Assembly: GCF_014200595.1 (NCBI RefSeq) | Contig: NZ_JACHCG010000003.1 | Span: 186,001 to 250,000 of the forward strand | DNA length: 64,000 bases | Reading direction: 5' to 3' | Source: Pedobacter cryoconitis | Lineage (GTDB): Bacteria; Bacteroidota; Bacteroidia; Sphingobacteriales; Sphingobacteriaceae | Part shown: positions 8,873-19,137 of the stretch, piece after piece | How positions within the stretch are numbered: position 1 is the stretch's first letter | Layout: each line of letters begins with the position of its first letter | Translations under genes and position numbers: made by a program | Notes under the pieces: generated by a model | Databases searched by the model: none | Seen by the model: the letters and a program-made list of their open reading frames with translations, nothing else | Told to the model about the DNA's origin: nothing

Positions 8873-11800
8873 ATGAGCATAAGAGAAGAGCTTAAAAAAC
8901 GAATACTAATCATCGATGGCGCAATGGGCACCATGATTCAGCGCTATATCCTGACTGAAGAAGACTTTAGAGGAGAGCGCTTTGCGAATCATCCATGCGA
9001 CGTCAAAGGGAATAATGACCTGCTGAATATTACGCGTCCTGATATCATCAAAGCTATACATACAGAATATCTTAAAGCAGGTACAGATATTATTGAAACC
9101 AATACTTTTAGTACGCAAAGGATCTCTCTTGCGGATTATAAGATGGAGGAACTCGACTATGAAATGAGTTTCGAAGGCGCTAAAATAGCCAAAGAAGCTG
9201 TTGCTGAATTCATGGCTGCAAATCCAGACCGCGTTTGTTTTGTTGCAGGCGCTGTAGGCCCTACTAACCGTACCCTATCCATCTCACCAGATGTGAATGA
9301 TCCGGGATACCGGGCTTTAACCTTCGATGAACTCGTTGATGCTTACTATGAGCAAATCAGAGGGCTCGTTGACGGCGGATCTGATCTGTTATTAATTGAG
9401 ACTATTTTTGACACTTTAAATGCGAAAGCAGCAATCTTTGCGATCAAAAGATACGAAGAAGTTATAGGGCGCAAAATTGAGATCATGATTTCCGGAACCA
9501 TTACAGATGCTTCGGGCAGAACACTGTCCGGACAAACTGTAGAAGCTTTCCTGAATTCAATCATTCATGCCAACCCGCTCAGCATCGGTTTCAACTGTGC
9601 ACTGGGCGCAAAAGACATGAGGCCTCACATTGAAGAACTGGCTGCCAAAGCACCTTGCTACGTATCCGCATATCCTAATGCAGGCTTACCGAATGAATTT
9701 GGAGCTTATGATGAGATGCCTAATGAAACAGCTACTTTAGTTGGAGACTTCATTCAGCACGGCTTTGTCAATATCGTGGGTGGTTGTTGTGGCACTACGC
9801 CAGAGCATATCGCAGCTATTGCCGCAAAAGCCAAAAACATTACCCCAAGACAAATACCAGAGATACCACGGTACCTTCGCCTGAGCGGACTTGAACCCGT
9901 AACCATTACGCCCGAAAGCATGTTTGTCAACATTGGTGAAAGAACCAATATCACGGGCTCCCCAAAATTCTCCAAGTTAATTTTAAGCGGTGATTACGAA
10001 GCTGCACTTGCCGTTGCCAGACAACAGGTAGAAGGTGGTGCGCAGGTCATTGACGTGAACATGGACGAAGGGATGCTGGACTCTGAAGCCGCGATGACGA
10101 AATTCCTGAACCTGATTGCTTCAGAACCTGATATTTCCAAACTGCCGATCATGGTCGATTCCTCTAAATGGAGTGTCATTGAAAACGGTCTGAAATGTTT
10201 ACAGGGAAAAGGGATTGTCAATTCGATTTCACTCAAAGAAGGAGAAGATAAATTTCGTGAAAGTGCCCGTAAAATCATGAATTACGGCGCAGCAATCGTA
10301 GTAATGGCCTTCGATGAAAACGGACAGGCAGATAACTTCGAACGCAGAAAAGAAATTTGTAAACGCTCATACGACATCTTAGTAGATGAAATTGGCTTTC
10401 CCGCAGAAGACATTATTTTCGACCCGAATATCTTAACCGTAGCCACAGGTTTAGAAGAACACAATAACTATGCAGTTGATTTTATCAACGCAGCACGCTG
10501 GATTAAAGAAAACCTGCCCTATGCGAAAGTAAGTGGTGGTGTATCTAACATATCTTTCTCTTTCAGAGGAAACAATACCGTACGTGAAGCCATGCACTCT
10601 GCCTTTCTGTTCCATGCCATTAAAGCCGGACTGGATATGGGAATTGTGAATGCCGGGATGCTGGAAGTTTATGAAGCGATCCCTGCCGAACTACTGGAAC
10701 GCGTAGAAGACGTTTTATTAAACCGCCGCGAAGATGCGACAGAACGCCTGGTAGATTTTGCAGAAACTGTAAAATCTAAAGGAAAAGAGCTTGTTAAAGA
10801 TGAAGAATGGAGAAAAGAGCCTGTTGAATCCCGTCTTTCCCACTCTTTGGTCAAAGGAATTATTGAATACCTGGATGCCGATGTAGAAGAAGCCAGACAA
10901 CAATACGACCGTCCTATTCACGTGATTGAAGGCCCGTTAATGGACGGAATGAATATCGTAGGTGATTTATTCGGTGCCGGAAAGATGTTCCTGCCACAGG
11001 TTGTAAAATCTGCCAGGGTAATGAAGAAAGCAGTAGCTTATCTGCTTCCCTTTATTGAACAGGAAAAACTGGACAATCCCGATGGTGATCAAAGTTCTTC
11101 GGCCGGAAAAATCTTACTGGCCACAGTAAAAGGTGACGTCCATGATATTGGTAAAAACATTGTAGGTGTAGTTTTAGCCTGTAATAATTTTGAAATCGTG
11201 GATTTAGGCGTCATGGTCCCCGCACAGGAAATCATTAGAAAAGCCAAAGAAATCAATGCAGATATTATTGGTTTAAGTGGTCTGATTACCCCTTCGCTGG
11301 ATGAGATGGTTCACTTTGCCAAAGAAATGGAACGTGAAGGCTTTACTGTACCCCTTTTGATAGGTGGTGCCACAACTTCCAGAATCCATGCCGCGGTAAA
11401 AATAGCACCGAATTATTCAGGTCCTGCTATCCACGTGCTCGACGCTTCCAGAAGTGTGACCGTATGCAGTACCCTGATGAATCCGGATACCCGCGGAGGA
11501 TATATTGATAATATCAGGCAGGAATATGATAAAGCGCGCGAAGCGCACCTGAATAAACGTAACGATAAACGTTTCAAAACTATTGAAGAAGCAAGGACAG
11601 ATAAATTTACTATAGATCCTGCCCTGGTTGCACCTGCACCTAAATTTACCGGGACTAAAACATTTGATGATTATCCGCTGGAAACCCTTGTTCCTTATAT
11701 TGACTGGACTCCTTTTTTCCATACCTGGGAATTAAGAGGCAGTTACCCAAAAATATTCAACGACAAATCAGTTGGCTTAGAGGCAAAAAAATTATATGAT

Positions 11801-12532
11801 GATGCCCGCGTCCTGCTACAAAAGATCGTTGACGAAAAATTACTGACCGCCAGGGCAGTGATTGGCTTCTGGCCGGCACATGCCAAAGGCGATGATATCG
11901 TATTAGACGTAGAAGGCAAACCTGTAACGATCCATACCCTGCGTCAGCAAGCGGAGAAAGTTGCCGGAGAACCTTATTATGCTTTATCAGATTTCGTGGC
12001 GACTAAGGAAGATGGCGTTCAGGACTACTTTGGTGGTTTCGCAGTCACTACAGGTATTGGTTGTGATGAGATGGTCGCTGAATTTGAAGCCAACTATGAC
12101 GATTACAACAGTATCATGGCAAAAGCACTGGCAGACCGCCTTGCTGAAGCCTTCGCTGAGCACTTACACGAACTAGTCCGTAAAGATTACTGGGGTTATG
12201 CACAGGACGAGCAGTTAACGAATGAAGATCTGATCAAGGAAGAATACGCAGGTATCCGTCCGGCGCCAGGTTACCCTGCATGTCCGGATCACACCGAAAA
12301 AGAAACACTATTCGAACTACTGGGCGCAGAACAGAAAATCGGGCTCCGCCTGACGGAAAGCTTCGCGATGTATCCAACTGCAGCAGTGAGTGGTTTCTAT
12401 TTCTCACACCCGCAATCCAGATACTTCGGCCTTGGGAAAATAACCAAAGATCAGGTAGAAGAATACGCAGTCAGAAAAAACATGTCACTTGAAGATACCG
12501 AAAGATGGCTTAGTCCGAATTTAGCCTATTAA
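8873..12532 (+). CDS. metH: Cobalamin-dependent methionine synthase MetH
   Basis: MetH moves a methyl group from 5-methyltetrahydrofolate to homocysteine through methylcobalamin. At 1219 residues it is the full modular enzyme. In order: homocysteine-binding domain (about 1-325, with zinc cysteines in GFNCALGA and GGCCGTTP), pterin-binding domain (about 350-610), B12 cap (about 645-740), B12-binding domain with DVHDIGKN (His757 is the cobalt ligand) and [12 protein letters not shown], and the C-terminal activation domain with [15 protein letters not shown]. The ATG at 8873 gives the usual start. It lies behind a SAM riboswitch and 18 nt before metF, which makes its folate substrate. Confidence 0.98.
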   Translation: MSIREELKKRILIIDGAMGTMIQRYILTEEDFRGERFANHPCDVKGNNDLLNITRPDIIKAIHTEYLKAGTDIIETNTFSTQRISLADYKMEELDYEMSFEGAKIAKEAVAEFMAANPDRVCFVAGAVGPTNRTLSISPDVNDPGYRALTFDELVDAYYEQIRGLVDGGSDLLLIETIFDTLNAKAAIFAIKRYEEVIGRKIEIMISGTITDASGRTLSGQTVEAFLNSIIHANPLSIGFNCALGAKDMRPHIEELAAKAPCYVSAYPNAGLPNEFGAYDEMPNETATLVGDFIQHGFVNIVGGCCGTTPEHIAAIAAKAKNITPRQIPEIPRYLRLSGLEPVTITPESMFVNIGERTNITGSPKFSKLILSGDYEAALAVARQQVEGGAQVIDVNMDEGMLDSEAAMTKFLNLIASEPDISKLPIMVDSSKWSVIENGLKCLQGKGIVNSISLKEGEDKFRESARKIMNYGAAIVVMAFDENGQADNFERRKEICKRSYDILVDEIGFPAEDIIFDPNILTVATGLEEHNNYAVDFINAARWIKENLPYAKVSGGVSNISFSFRGNNTVREAMHSAFLFHAIKAGLDMGIVNAGMLEVYEAIPAELLERVEDVLLNRREDATERLVDFAETVKSKGKELVKDEEWRKEPVESRLSHSLVKGIIEYLDADVEEARQQYDRPIHVIEGPLMDGMNIVGDLFGAGKMFLPQVVKSARVMKKAVAYLLPFIEQEKLDNPDGDQSSSAGKILLATVKGDVHDIGKNIVGVVLACNNFEIVDLGVMVPAQEIIRKAKEINADIIGLSGLITPSLDEMVHFAKEMEREGFTVPLLIGGATTSRIHAAVKIAPNYSGPAIHVLDASRSVTVCSTLMNPDTRGGYIDNIRQEYDKAREAHLNKRNDKRFKTIEEARTDKFTIDPALVAPAPKFTGTKTFDDYPLETLVPYIDWTPFFHTWELRGSYPKIFNDKSVGLEAKKLYDDARVLLQKIVDEKLLTARAVIGFWPAHAKGDDIVLDVEGKPVTIHTLRQQAEKVAGEPYYALSDFVATKEDGVQDYFGGFAVTTGIGCDEMVAEFEANYDDYNSIMAKALADRLAEAFAEHLHELVRKDYWGYAQDEQLTNEDLIKEEYAGIRPAPGYPACPDHTEKETLFELLGAEQKIGLRLTESFAMYPTAAVSGFYFSHPQSRYFGLGKITKDQVEEYAVRKNMSLEDTERWLSPNLAY

Positions 12533-12550
12533 CCTCACAACAAAACTTAA

Positions 12551-13504
12551 ATGAAGATCACCGACCACGTTACCAATGCCAAGGGTAAAACCTTGTTTTC
12601 TTTTGAGCTCCTGCCGCCAGTTAAAGGAAAAAGTATCACTGATATTTATGATGCCATAGACCCTTTAATGGAATTTAATCCACCCTTTATTGATGTGACC
12701 TATCATAGAGAAGATTATATCTATAAACAACATGATAACGGCTTGCTGGAAAAGGTTTCTTACCGTAAACGTCCGGGTACAGTAGCGATTTGTGCTGCGA
12801 TTATGAACAAATACAAAGTAGATGCTGTTCCGCATTTAATTTGTGGTGGTTTTACCAGAGAAGAAACTGAAAATGCACTGATTGACCTTCAGTTTTTAGG
12901 AATTGATAACGTATTGGTTTTACGCGGAGACGCAAGACACGCAGATTCAACCTTTATCCCTACCCCCGGCGGTCATGCTTACGCTACAGATCTTTTAGGC
13001 CAGGTTAACGACATGAACAACGGGAAATATCTTTTTGAAGATCACTCAGCCTTCCAGACAGATTTCTGTATTGGTGTGGCAGGTTATCCTGAAAAGCATT
13101 TTGAAGCCCCAAACTTAAAAGCCGATTTCAAATACCTGAAGCAAAAAGTAGATATGGGTGCAGAATTTATCGTGACCCAAATGTTTTTCGACAATGCTAA
13201 ATACTGTGATTTTGTTGCCCAGTGCAGGGCAAATGGGATAAATGTCCCCATTATTCCCGGACTTAAACCGATTACCTCGTCTAAACAACTCATCAGTTTA
13301 CCAAAAATATTCCACATTGATTTGCCAGAAGATCTGACAGAGGCCGTGCAGGAATGTAAAAATGAGAAGGACGTAAAAGAGGTAGGAATAGAATGGATGA
13401 TCCAGCAATGCAAAGAGTTAATCAAAGTTGGCGCTCCCGTACTTCACTTTTATACCATGAGTAACCCTGAACCGACAAAAAGAATTGCCCGCGCAGTTTT
13501 CTAA
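12551..13504 (+). CDS. metF: Methylenetetrahydrofolate reductase MetF
   Basis: MetF reduces 5,10-methylene-tetrahydrofolate to 5-methyl-tetrahydrofolate, the methyl donor used by MetH, with FAD as cofactor. The 317-residue sequence has the SFELLPP start motif (the Glu near residue 19 corresponds to the catalytic acid) and a TIM-barrel pattern. Conserved blocks VLRGDARH, FCIGVAGYPEKH and FIVTQMFFDN are present. It follows metH after 18 nt and would share its SAM-responsive leader. No terminator is obvious after it. Confidence 0.97.
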   Translation: MKITDHVTNAKGKTLFSFELLPPVKGKSITDIYDAIDPLMEFNPPFIDVTYHREDYIYKQHDNGLLEKVSYRKRPGTVAICAAIMNKYKVDAVPHLICGGFTREETENALIDLQFLGIDNVLVLRGDARHADSTFIPTPGGHAYATDLLGQVNDMNNGKYLFEDHSAFQTDFCIGVAGYPEKHFEAPNLKADFKYLKQKVDMGAEFIVTQMFFDNAKYCDFVAQCRANGINVPIIPGLKPITSSKQLISLPKIFHIDLPEDLTEAVQECKNEKDVKEVGIEWMIQQCKELIKVGAPVLHFYTMSNPEPTKRIARAVF

Positions 13505-13578
13505 TTTGGAGGTCAGATTCTGCTCCTGACTAATATTTGGCAGATTCTTTGTATATTTCGTTCTCTACAAAGAACGAT

Positions 13579-14016
13579 ATGAGAAGGACGACATTGATGG
13601 TACTTACAGTTATTGGCACTTTAACTTCCTGTAATGCCTTAAAGAATACGGTAGAAGCAAGTTCAGATTTATCAAAACTCGGAGGAACCTGGGAATTGAA
13701 TTATATCTCAGGCCCAAGGATTGCTTTCAATGGTTTATATCCGGGTCAGAAACCGACCCTGGTTTTTGACCTTGCAGATAAAAAAGTAAGTGGTAACAGC
13801 AGCTGTAACTCTTTCTCAGGAAAATTGAATGCAGATGATACCTCTATTAACTTTAACCAGCCAATGGCAGTTACAAAAATGGCCTGTCCTGGTGAAGGAG
13901 AATCAGTTTTCTTTGAAACCTTAAAAAAAGTAAACAAATACTCCATAAAAGGAGATACGATACTTAATTTTATGATGGGCGATATTGCCATCATGCGATT
14001 TAAAAAGATCAAATAG
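13579..14016 (+). CDS. META-domain lipoprotein (HslJ-like)
   Basis: The 145-residue product starts MRRTTLMVLTVIGTLTSC, a lipoprotein signal with lipobox TLTSC (Cys18). The mature part has the META/HslJ pattern: GGTWELNYISG, a PTLVFDL strand, VSGNSSCNSFSG and TKMACPGEGESVFFETL. Relatives are envelope proteins of uncertain job, sometimes linked to stress or antibiotic tolerance. An earlier in-frame start at 13537 would spoil the signal peptide, so 13579 is preferred. A TATATTTCG box about 30 nt upstream suggests its own promoter. A bidirectional terminator follows. Confidence 0.88.
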   Translation: MRRTTLMVLTVIGTLTSCNALKNTVEASSDLSKLGGTWELNYISGPRIAFNGLYPGQKPTLVFDLADKKVSGNSSCNSFSGKLNADDTSINFNQPMAVTKMACPGEGESVFFETLKKVNKYSIKGDTILNFMMGDIAIMRFKKIK

Positions 14017-14055
14017 AAAAAGCCTGTTTAATTCAAATTAAACAGGCTTTTTTTT
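14017..14055. terminator. Bidirectional terminator between the META gene and thrC
   Basis: AAAAAGCCTGTTTAATT and ATTAAACAGGCTTTTT form a long stem with T runs on both strands. It serves the plus-strand lipoprotein gene and the convergent thr operon. Confidence 0.92.
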
Positions 14056-14078
14056 TGAATATAACCGGCTAAGTAACC

Positions 14079-15389
14079 TTAATCCGCTGTTAATAAAAAG
14101 GACTTAAAAGCATCAAAATCTACCGCCATTGCTGTAGCTATTTTCTCTTTTTGTCTCAGCGTATCTACTTGTTCAGGTATATTAATCTGCGCAGCAATTT
14201 CAGCAGGGAATATATCCGGGAACTTACAAGGATGTGCTGTAGAAAGGAATACAAAAGTATCTTCGGATGGAGCCTGTTGCCTGCGATATTCCTGCACCGC
14301 TAACCAGGCAATAGCCGTATGCGGGCAAGCCACATAATTAAACTGCTGGTAAATATCAGCAATCGCCTGCACAGTCTGCTCATCTGTATAACGATAGCTC
14401 TTTACGAGTTCTTTCACCTGTTCACGCGAATCGTTAAACAAAGCCATAATCCTTACCCAGTTGCTTGGCGCACCTACATCCATCGCATTCGCATAAGTCT
14501 GTACAGAAGGTCTGGTCTCATAAATACCGGTTTCCAGAAAACGGGGAACCGTATCATTCGCATTGGTCGCAGCAATAAACTGCTTTACAGGCAAGCCCAT
14601 TTTATAAGCCAGTAAACCCGCAGCGATATTCCCGAAATTACCACTAGGCACCGCGAATACTACTTCTCTTTGCCCTTTTCTGAAAAGCTGGGCTACTGCA
14701 TTAAAATAATAAAAGGTTTGTGGGATTAAACGGGCAATATTAATCGAATTTGCAGAAGTAAGCCTCATTTTACTATTCAGCTCGTCATCAGCAAACGCCT
14801 GCTTAACCAAATGCTGACAATCATCAAAAGTCCCGTCTATTTCTATTGCACGGATATTCTGTCCATTGCTGCACAATTGTAATTCCTGAATTTCACTTAC
14901 TTTTCCTTTAGGATATAAAATTGTTACCCTGGTATTCGGTACCCCTAAAAACCCAAGCGCTACTGCTCCGCCGGTATCTCCCGAAGTAGCCACCAGCACA
15001 TCCAGCAGCTGCTCATTATCTTTTAAAAAATAAGCCATTACCCTGCTCATAAACCTGGCGCCAAAATCTTTGAAAGCCAGTGAAGGGCCGTGAAACAATT
15101 CTAATACATAAGTATCCTCATCCAACGGATGCAAAGGGGCTTCAAAATTAATCGCATCATCAATGATTGCTTTTAAATCATTTGCAGGAATATCATCCTG
15201 CAATAAAGCAGAACTCACTTTATAAGCAATCTCACGCAGCGTATAGCGGTCAAGATGCTGAATAAAATCCTGATCAAGCGCAGGGATTTCCACAGGCATA
15301 TATAAGCCTTTATCTTGTGGCATACTATTGAAAACAGCAGATTGGAAATCTATTTTCAGGTCGTGGTTATTCGTACTGTATAATTTCAT
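14079..15389 (-). CDS. thrC: Threonine synthase ThrC
   Basis: ThrC converts O-phosphohomoserine to threonine with pyridoxal phosphate. The 436-residue protein is of the long type, starting MKLYSTNNHDLKIDFQSAV. It has the PLP-lysine block SLAFKDFGARFMSRV near residue 110, SGDTGGAVALGFLG for phosphate binding, and PSGNFGNIAAGL. It is the last gene of thrABC, 11 nt after thrB, and is followed by a shared terminator. Confidence 0.97.
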   Translation of the reverse strand: MKLYSTNNHDLKIDFQSAVFNSMPQDKGLYMPVEIPALDQDFIQHLDRYTLREIAYKVSSALLQDDIPANDLKAIIDDAINFEAPLHPLDEDTYVLELFHGPSLAFKDFGARFMSRVMAYFLKDNEQLLDVLVATSGDTGGAVALGFLGVPNTRVTILYPKGKVSEIQELQLCSNGQNIRAIEIDGTFDDCQHLVKQAFADDELNSKMRLTSANSINIARLIPQTFYYFNAVAQLFRKGQREVVFAVPSGNFGNIAAGLLAYKMGLPVKQFIAATNANDTVPRFLETGIYETRPSVQTYANAMDVGAPSNWVRIMALFNDSREQVKELVKSYRYTDEQTVQAIADIYQQFNYVACPHTAIAWLAVQEYRRQQAPSEDTFVFLSTAHPCKFPDIFPAEIAAQINIPEQVDTLRQKEKIATAMAVDFDAFKSFLLTAD

Positions 15390-15400
15390 GTTCGCGTTTT

Positions 15401-16336
15401 TTAATCAAGTATAACCGGGCCTTTTTTATTGACCGATGATACAAATGAAAGACTGTTAATCTGAATGGATTTTAATTGTTTTTGCAGTGCCTGCGTAATT
15501 AAATGTGCCGTATCCTGGTCTTTTGTCAGGGCGAAAACAGAAGGGCCGGAACCAGAAATCCCGAAACTGACCGCACCCAATTCCATCGCAATACTTCTCA
15601 TTTTATAAAAATCAGGGATTAGAATAGATCTTGTAGGCTCTACCAGTACATCGACCATACTGCGGCCAATCAAATCATAATCATTCGTAAACAGGCCTGT
15701 CACCAAACCAGCTACATTTCCCCATTGCTTCACCGCATCTTTCAATAAGACCTTAGAACGGATCATTTGCCTGGCATCCTTAGTCGGAACATCTACCTCC
15801 GGATAAACAATTGCAGCGCACATATCCTGTGGAAAAGGTAAGCTGATCACATCTAAAGGTTCGTAACTTCTAACCAGTACAAAACCACCCAGTAAAGCAG
15901 GCGCTACATTATCTGCATGTCCATACCCACAGGCCAGCTCCTCGCCTTTCATCGCAAAAGGAACCAGTTCTTTATTACTCAATTGATTGTCAAACAAAGT
16001 ATTGATCGCAAATAATCCAGCTACCGTACTCGCAGAACTTGAACCCAAACCACTTCCGATAGGCATCTTTTTATGCAATTCAATATCAATTCCAATAGCT
16101 GTACGGCCAATATGTTTCAGGTAATCCTGTACACTGGCACTAACCGTATTTTTAGCCGGATTAAGCGGTAACCTGCCCTCATCCCCTGTAATTTTAGAGA
16201 TAATTACTCCCGGCTTATCCGTAACCCGCATAATCACTTCATCACCCGGCGCATTTACTGCAAAACCTAAAACATCAAACCCGCAAACTACATTCGCTAC
16301 GGTTGCCGGAGCAAAAACTTTTACTGAATTTCTCAT
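15401..16336 (-). CDS. thrB: Homoserine kinase ThrB
   Basis: ThrB is a GHMP-family kinase that makes O-phosphohomoserine from homoserine. The 311-residue sequence shows the ATP-binding motif PIGSGLGSSSAST near residue 92 and the C-terminal GHMP motif GAVSFGISGSGPSVFAL. Its start overlaps the thrA stop by 4 nt, so translation is likely coupled, and thrC follows 11 nt later. Confidence 0.97.
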   Translation of the reverse strand: MRNSVKVFAPATVANVVCGFDVLGFAVNAPGDEVIMRVTDKPGVIISKITGDEGRLPLNPAKNTVSASVQDYLKHIGRTAIGIDIELHKKMPIGSGLGSSSASTVAGLFAINTLFDNQLSNKELVPFAMKGEELACGYGHADNVAPALLGGFVLVRSYEPLDVISLPFPQDMCAAIVYPEVDVPTKDARQMIRSKVLLKDAVKQWGNVAGLVTGLFTNDYDLIGRSMVDVLVEPTRSILIPDFYKMRSIAMELGAVSFGISGSGPSVFALTKDQDTAHLITQALQKQLKSIQINSLSFVSSVNKKGPVILD

Positions 16337-18780
16337 TTCTTGCCCACATTTATGATGTCCGCAAATACACCAGCAGCAGTTACTTCTGCACCCGCGCCAG
16401 GCCCTTTAATCACTAAAGGACGATCTTTGTACCGGTCTGTAGTGAAAGAAATAATATTATCACTGCCCGAAAGCATGTAGAAAGGATGGCTGTCATCAAC
16501 CATTTGCAGGTTAATAGTCACTTTTCCTTCTTCCAGTTTTCCGATATACCGCAGCACTTTATTTTCAGCCGCCGCTTTGCTTTTCAGCTCTTCAAAATAA
16601 GCCGCATTGTTTTTAAGTTCCTGATAAAAATCATCCACACTATCCGCAGCCATGCAAGCCGGAGGCAGCATACTTTCCAGCTGTACATCTGCTTCTTCTA
16701 ACGGATAACCCGCATCTCTGGCCAGGATCAGCATTTTACGCATAAAATCCTTTCCATTTAAATCATCACGCGGATCTGGTTCAGTATAGCCTTTATCCTG
16801 TGCTTCTTTAACGATCTCATGGAAAAGGACATCATTTTTAAAGTTATTAAAGATGAAAGAAATAGTTCCTGAAAGGATCGCTTCTATACTGAAGATATTA
16901 TCTCCGCTCAGCATTAAATCTTTCAGTGTGCGAATAATCGGAAGACCTGCTCCTACATTTGTCTCATAATGAAAGTCTACACCATAAGTACGCGCAGCTG
17001 TTTTAAAAGCAGCATACTGCTCATATTCGCCAGAATTACCAATTTTATTACACGTCACCAGCGAGATACTTGATTCCAGTATTTCCTGGTAAAAATTGAC
17101 CGGATTACTACTTGCTGTATTGTCTACGAAAACACAGTTCGGTAAATTCATGGCTTTCATCTGTTTCACGAAGGAAGCCAAATCTGCCGGCTCCGCATTT
17201 TTGCTCAGCTCATTTTCCCAATCTGCCAGATTCATAGCTGTTTTACTCAAATACATCCCGCGCGAATTACTGATCCCCATCACCTTCACCTCCAGGTCAT
17301 TGTTTTTTGCAAGCAGCGGACTTTGAACCAATAACTGGCGGAACAAAGTTTTACCAATATTTCCCGTACCCAGGCAAAACACATGCAGTGTTTTCTTCAG
17401 GTTTTCAAAGAAAGCTTCATGTACCGCATTCACTGCTTTTGACAAGTCATTTTTCGATAAAATAACTGATATATTATATTCTGAAGATCCCTGTGCAATT
17501 GCCCGCACATTAACCCCGTTTCTACCTAAAGCATGGAACAATTTACCGGACATGCCCGGTGTATGTTTCATATTCTCCCCTACAATAGCCAGTACAGCCA
17601 ATCCATTTTCCACTTCCGGATATTCCAGTTTTTTAGCCTGTAATTCCAGTTCAAATTCTTTACTGATGATAGCCAGCGCACTTAAAGCATCCGCAGGCTT
17701 TACTGCAAAAGTGATACTATGTTCAGAAGAAGATTGCGTAATCAGTACCACATTAATCTGCTCTCTTGATAAAAGAGAAAATAACCTGCCACTAAAACCA
17801 GCCTTACCAACCATTCCGCTACCAGACAAATTCAGGATACTGATTTCATCAATGGAAGAAATTCCTTTGATAGGAAAAGTTGAAGTATTTACCCCATGAC
17901 GGATATAAGTGCCCTTAAAATTGGTATTGAAAGTATTCTTGATTACGATTGGTATTTTCTTTAGAAAAGCAGGAGTCATTGTAGGCGGGTAAATCACCTT
18001 TGCCCCAAAATAAGAAAGCTCCATCGCTTCTGTATAACTCAGCTCTGGCAAAGAAAATGCTTTTTCCACAATCCTTGGATCAGCAGTCAGCATCCCATCT
18101 ACATCAGTCCAGATTTCAATCTCTTTTACATTCAGGGCAGAGCCCCATATTGCAGCTGTAAAATCACTGCCGCCGCGTCCCAAAGTTGTGGTTCTTCCTT
18201 CGGTATTGCTGGCTATAAATCCGGTTACAAATAATAGTTTATCTCTATTTGCTTCATAAAAGTCCTGAATCAGCAGTTCTGTTAAAGGCGTATTTACTTT
18301 GGCCTGTCCAAAATTACTGTCTGTTTTAATCAGTTCAGACCCATCTACACAAATCGCATTCGGGAAATCCTGTTTAGCAACATGGCTGATCATAAAAGCA
18401 GAACAACGCTCCCCAAAACTCAGAATTAAATCTTTTGTCTGAGGACTTAATTCTTTTAAATGATAAACCGATTGCAAAACATCTTCCAGCTCGTTGAAGT
18501 AGATCTTCAACCGTGTAAATACTGGGTTTTGCGCACCAGCAGGAAGCAAGGTTCTCACGACTTCGAAGTGTTTTTCTTCGATTTCTTTGAGCTCTGCGGC
18601 ATACTCTTCTGCCAACTGTGCTTTTTCTGCCATTGCCAGGAGCAGATTGGTGACTCCACTCATTGCTGAAAGTACAACTACTGGATAATCACCCTGTTCC
18701 CTTTCTTTTAGGATGCTGATCAGGGTTCGTATACCTGATGCCGATCCTACTGAAGTACCGCCGAATTTTAGAATGTTCAT
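16333..18780 (-). CDS. thrA: Bifunctional aspartokinase / homoserine dehydrogenase ThrA
   Basis: ThrA performs the first and third steps from aspartate toward threonine. The 815 residues hold an aspartokinase domain (KFGGTSVGSASGI at the start, GRGGSDFTAAIWG near 200), two ACT-type regulatory repeats in the middle (about 310-460) and a homoserine dehydrogenase domain. The last has a Rossmann start FCLGTGNIGKTLFRQL and the block NVGAGLPIIRTLKDL. The ACT part suggests feedback inhibition by threonine. It is the first structural gene of thrABC, preceded by the leader peptide and attenuator. Confidence 0.98.
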   Translation of the reverse strand: MNILKFGGTSVGSASGIRTLISILKEREQGDYPVVVLSAMSGVTNLLLAMAEKAQLAEEYAAELKEIEEKHFEVVRTLLPAGAQNPVFTRLKIYFNELEDVLQSVYHLKELSPQTKDLILSFGERCSAFMISHVAKQDFPNAICVDGSELIKTDSNFGQAKVNTPLTELLIQDFYEANRDKLLFVTGFIASNTEGRTTTLGRGGSDFTAAIWGSALNVKEIEIWTDVDGMLTADPRIVEKAFSLPELSYTEAMELSYFGAKVIYPPTMTPAFLKKIPIVIKNTFNTNFKGTYIRHGVNTSTFPIKGISSIDEISILNLSGSGMVGKAGFSGRLFSLLSREQINVVLITQSSSEHSITFAVKPADALSALAIISKEFELELQAKKLEYPEVENGLAVLAIVGENMKHTPGMSGKLFHALGRNGVNVRAIAQGSSEYNISVILSKNDLSKAVNAVHEAFFENLKKTLHVFCLGTGNIGKTLFRQLLVQSPLLAKNNDLEVKVMGISNSRGMYLSKTAMNLADWENELSKNAEPADLASFVKQMKAMNLPNCVFVDNTASSNPVNFYQEILESSISLVTCNKIGNSGEYEQYAAFKTAARTYGVDFHYETNVGAGLPIIRTLKDLMLSGDNIFSIEAILSGTISFIFNNFKNDVLFHEIVKEAQDKGYTEPDPRDDLNGKDFMRKMLILARDAGYPLEEADVQLESMLPPACMAADSVDDFYQELKNNAAYFEELKSKAAAENKVLRYIGKLEEGKVTINLQMVDDSHPFYMLSGSDNIISFTTDRYKDRPLVIKGPGAGAEVTAAGVFADIINVGKK

Positions 18781-18823
18781 AGTTTTAATTGTTAATCTAC
18801 TGGTTTTTTACAGGTTCAGGTTC

Positions 18824-18864
18824 AAAAAAAAAGCGCCTTCCGGGTTAGAGGAAGGCGCTTTTTT
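18824..18864 (-). terminator. thr operon attenuator terminator
   Basis: A perfect 11-bp stem, AAGCGCCTTCC (18831-18841) with GGAAGGCGCTT (18850-18860), has an 8-nt loop and T-rich flanks. It lies between the leader peptide stop (18885) and the thrA ATG (18780), so it would stop transcription before thrA unless an alternative fold forms. GGAGGC within the leader coding region (18903-18908 on the minus strand) can pair with GCCT(T)CC of the terminator's 5' arm as a plausible antiterminator. Confidence 0.88.
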
Positions 18865-18884
18865 ATGGTTTTTTATTATTCTTA

Positions 18885-18962
18885 TTATACCAATATACAC
18901 CTGCCTCCGGCTTTCCCGGTGGTGGTAATAATAATGGATGTAAGTGTTGAATTATTTATCAT
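18885..18962 (-). CDS. thrL: Threonine operon leader peptide
   Basis: A 25-codon frame begins with ATG at 18962 and ends with TAA at 18885. It starts MINNSTLTSIIITTTGKAGG and ends with RCILV. Five Thr and five Ile codons, with a run III-TTT in the middle, are the hallmark of thr attenuator leaders; the Ile-Thr run followed by G-x-x-G-G echoes E. coli ThrL (ITTTITITTGNGAG). With enough charged tRNA-Thr and tRNA-Ile the ribosome finishes the peptide and the downstream terminator forms; shortage stalls it over the run. This mechanism is inferred from layout and from the known enterobacterial system. Confidence 0.88.
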   Translation of the reverse strand: MINNSTLTSIIITTTGKAGGRCILV

Positions 18963-18997
18963 ATGTCCATAACAATATTGCTTCGGTATTGCTATAC

Positions 18998-19031
18998 CCT
19001 AAAGTAAAGTTATATTTTCCTAATAAGCAAG
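18998..19031 (-). promoter_or_regulatory. Possible promoter of the thr operon
   Basis: On the minus strand CTTG (19028-19031) and TACTTTAGG (18998-19006) are 21 nt apart, roughly fitting -33/-7. It would place the transcript start about 30 nt before the leader peptide ATG. Confidence 0.35.
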
Positions 19032-19137
19032 AGAATATGAAAAAAAATTATCAGGAAATAAATATAACAGGCTAAAATTAATTCAGTGTTCTCAAAAAGC
19101 ACCCTCCTGTTTTTTACTTACCTTTACTGCGTAAATT

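Noticed and set aside
8695..8895. 66-codon frame across the SAM riboswitch and metH start
   Set aside because: It runs through the aptamer's P3-P4 and overlaps metH in another frame; RNA structure explains the sequence better.
17096..17899. Plus-strand frames inside thrA
   Set aside because: Antisense shadows of thrA; Ser/Leu-rich composition typical of reverse-frame translation.
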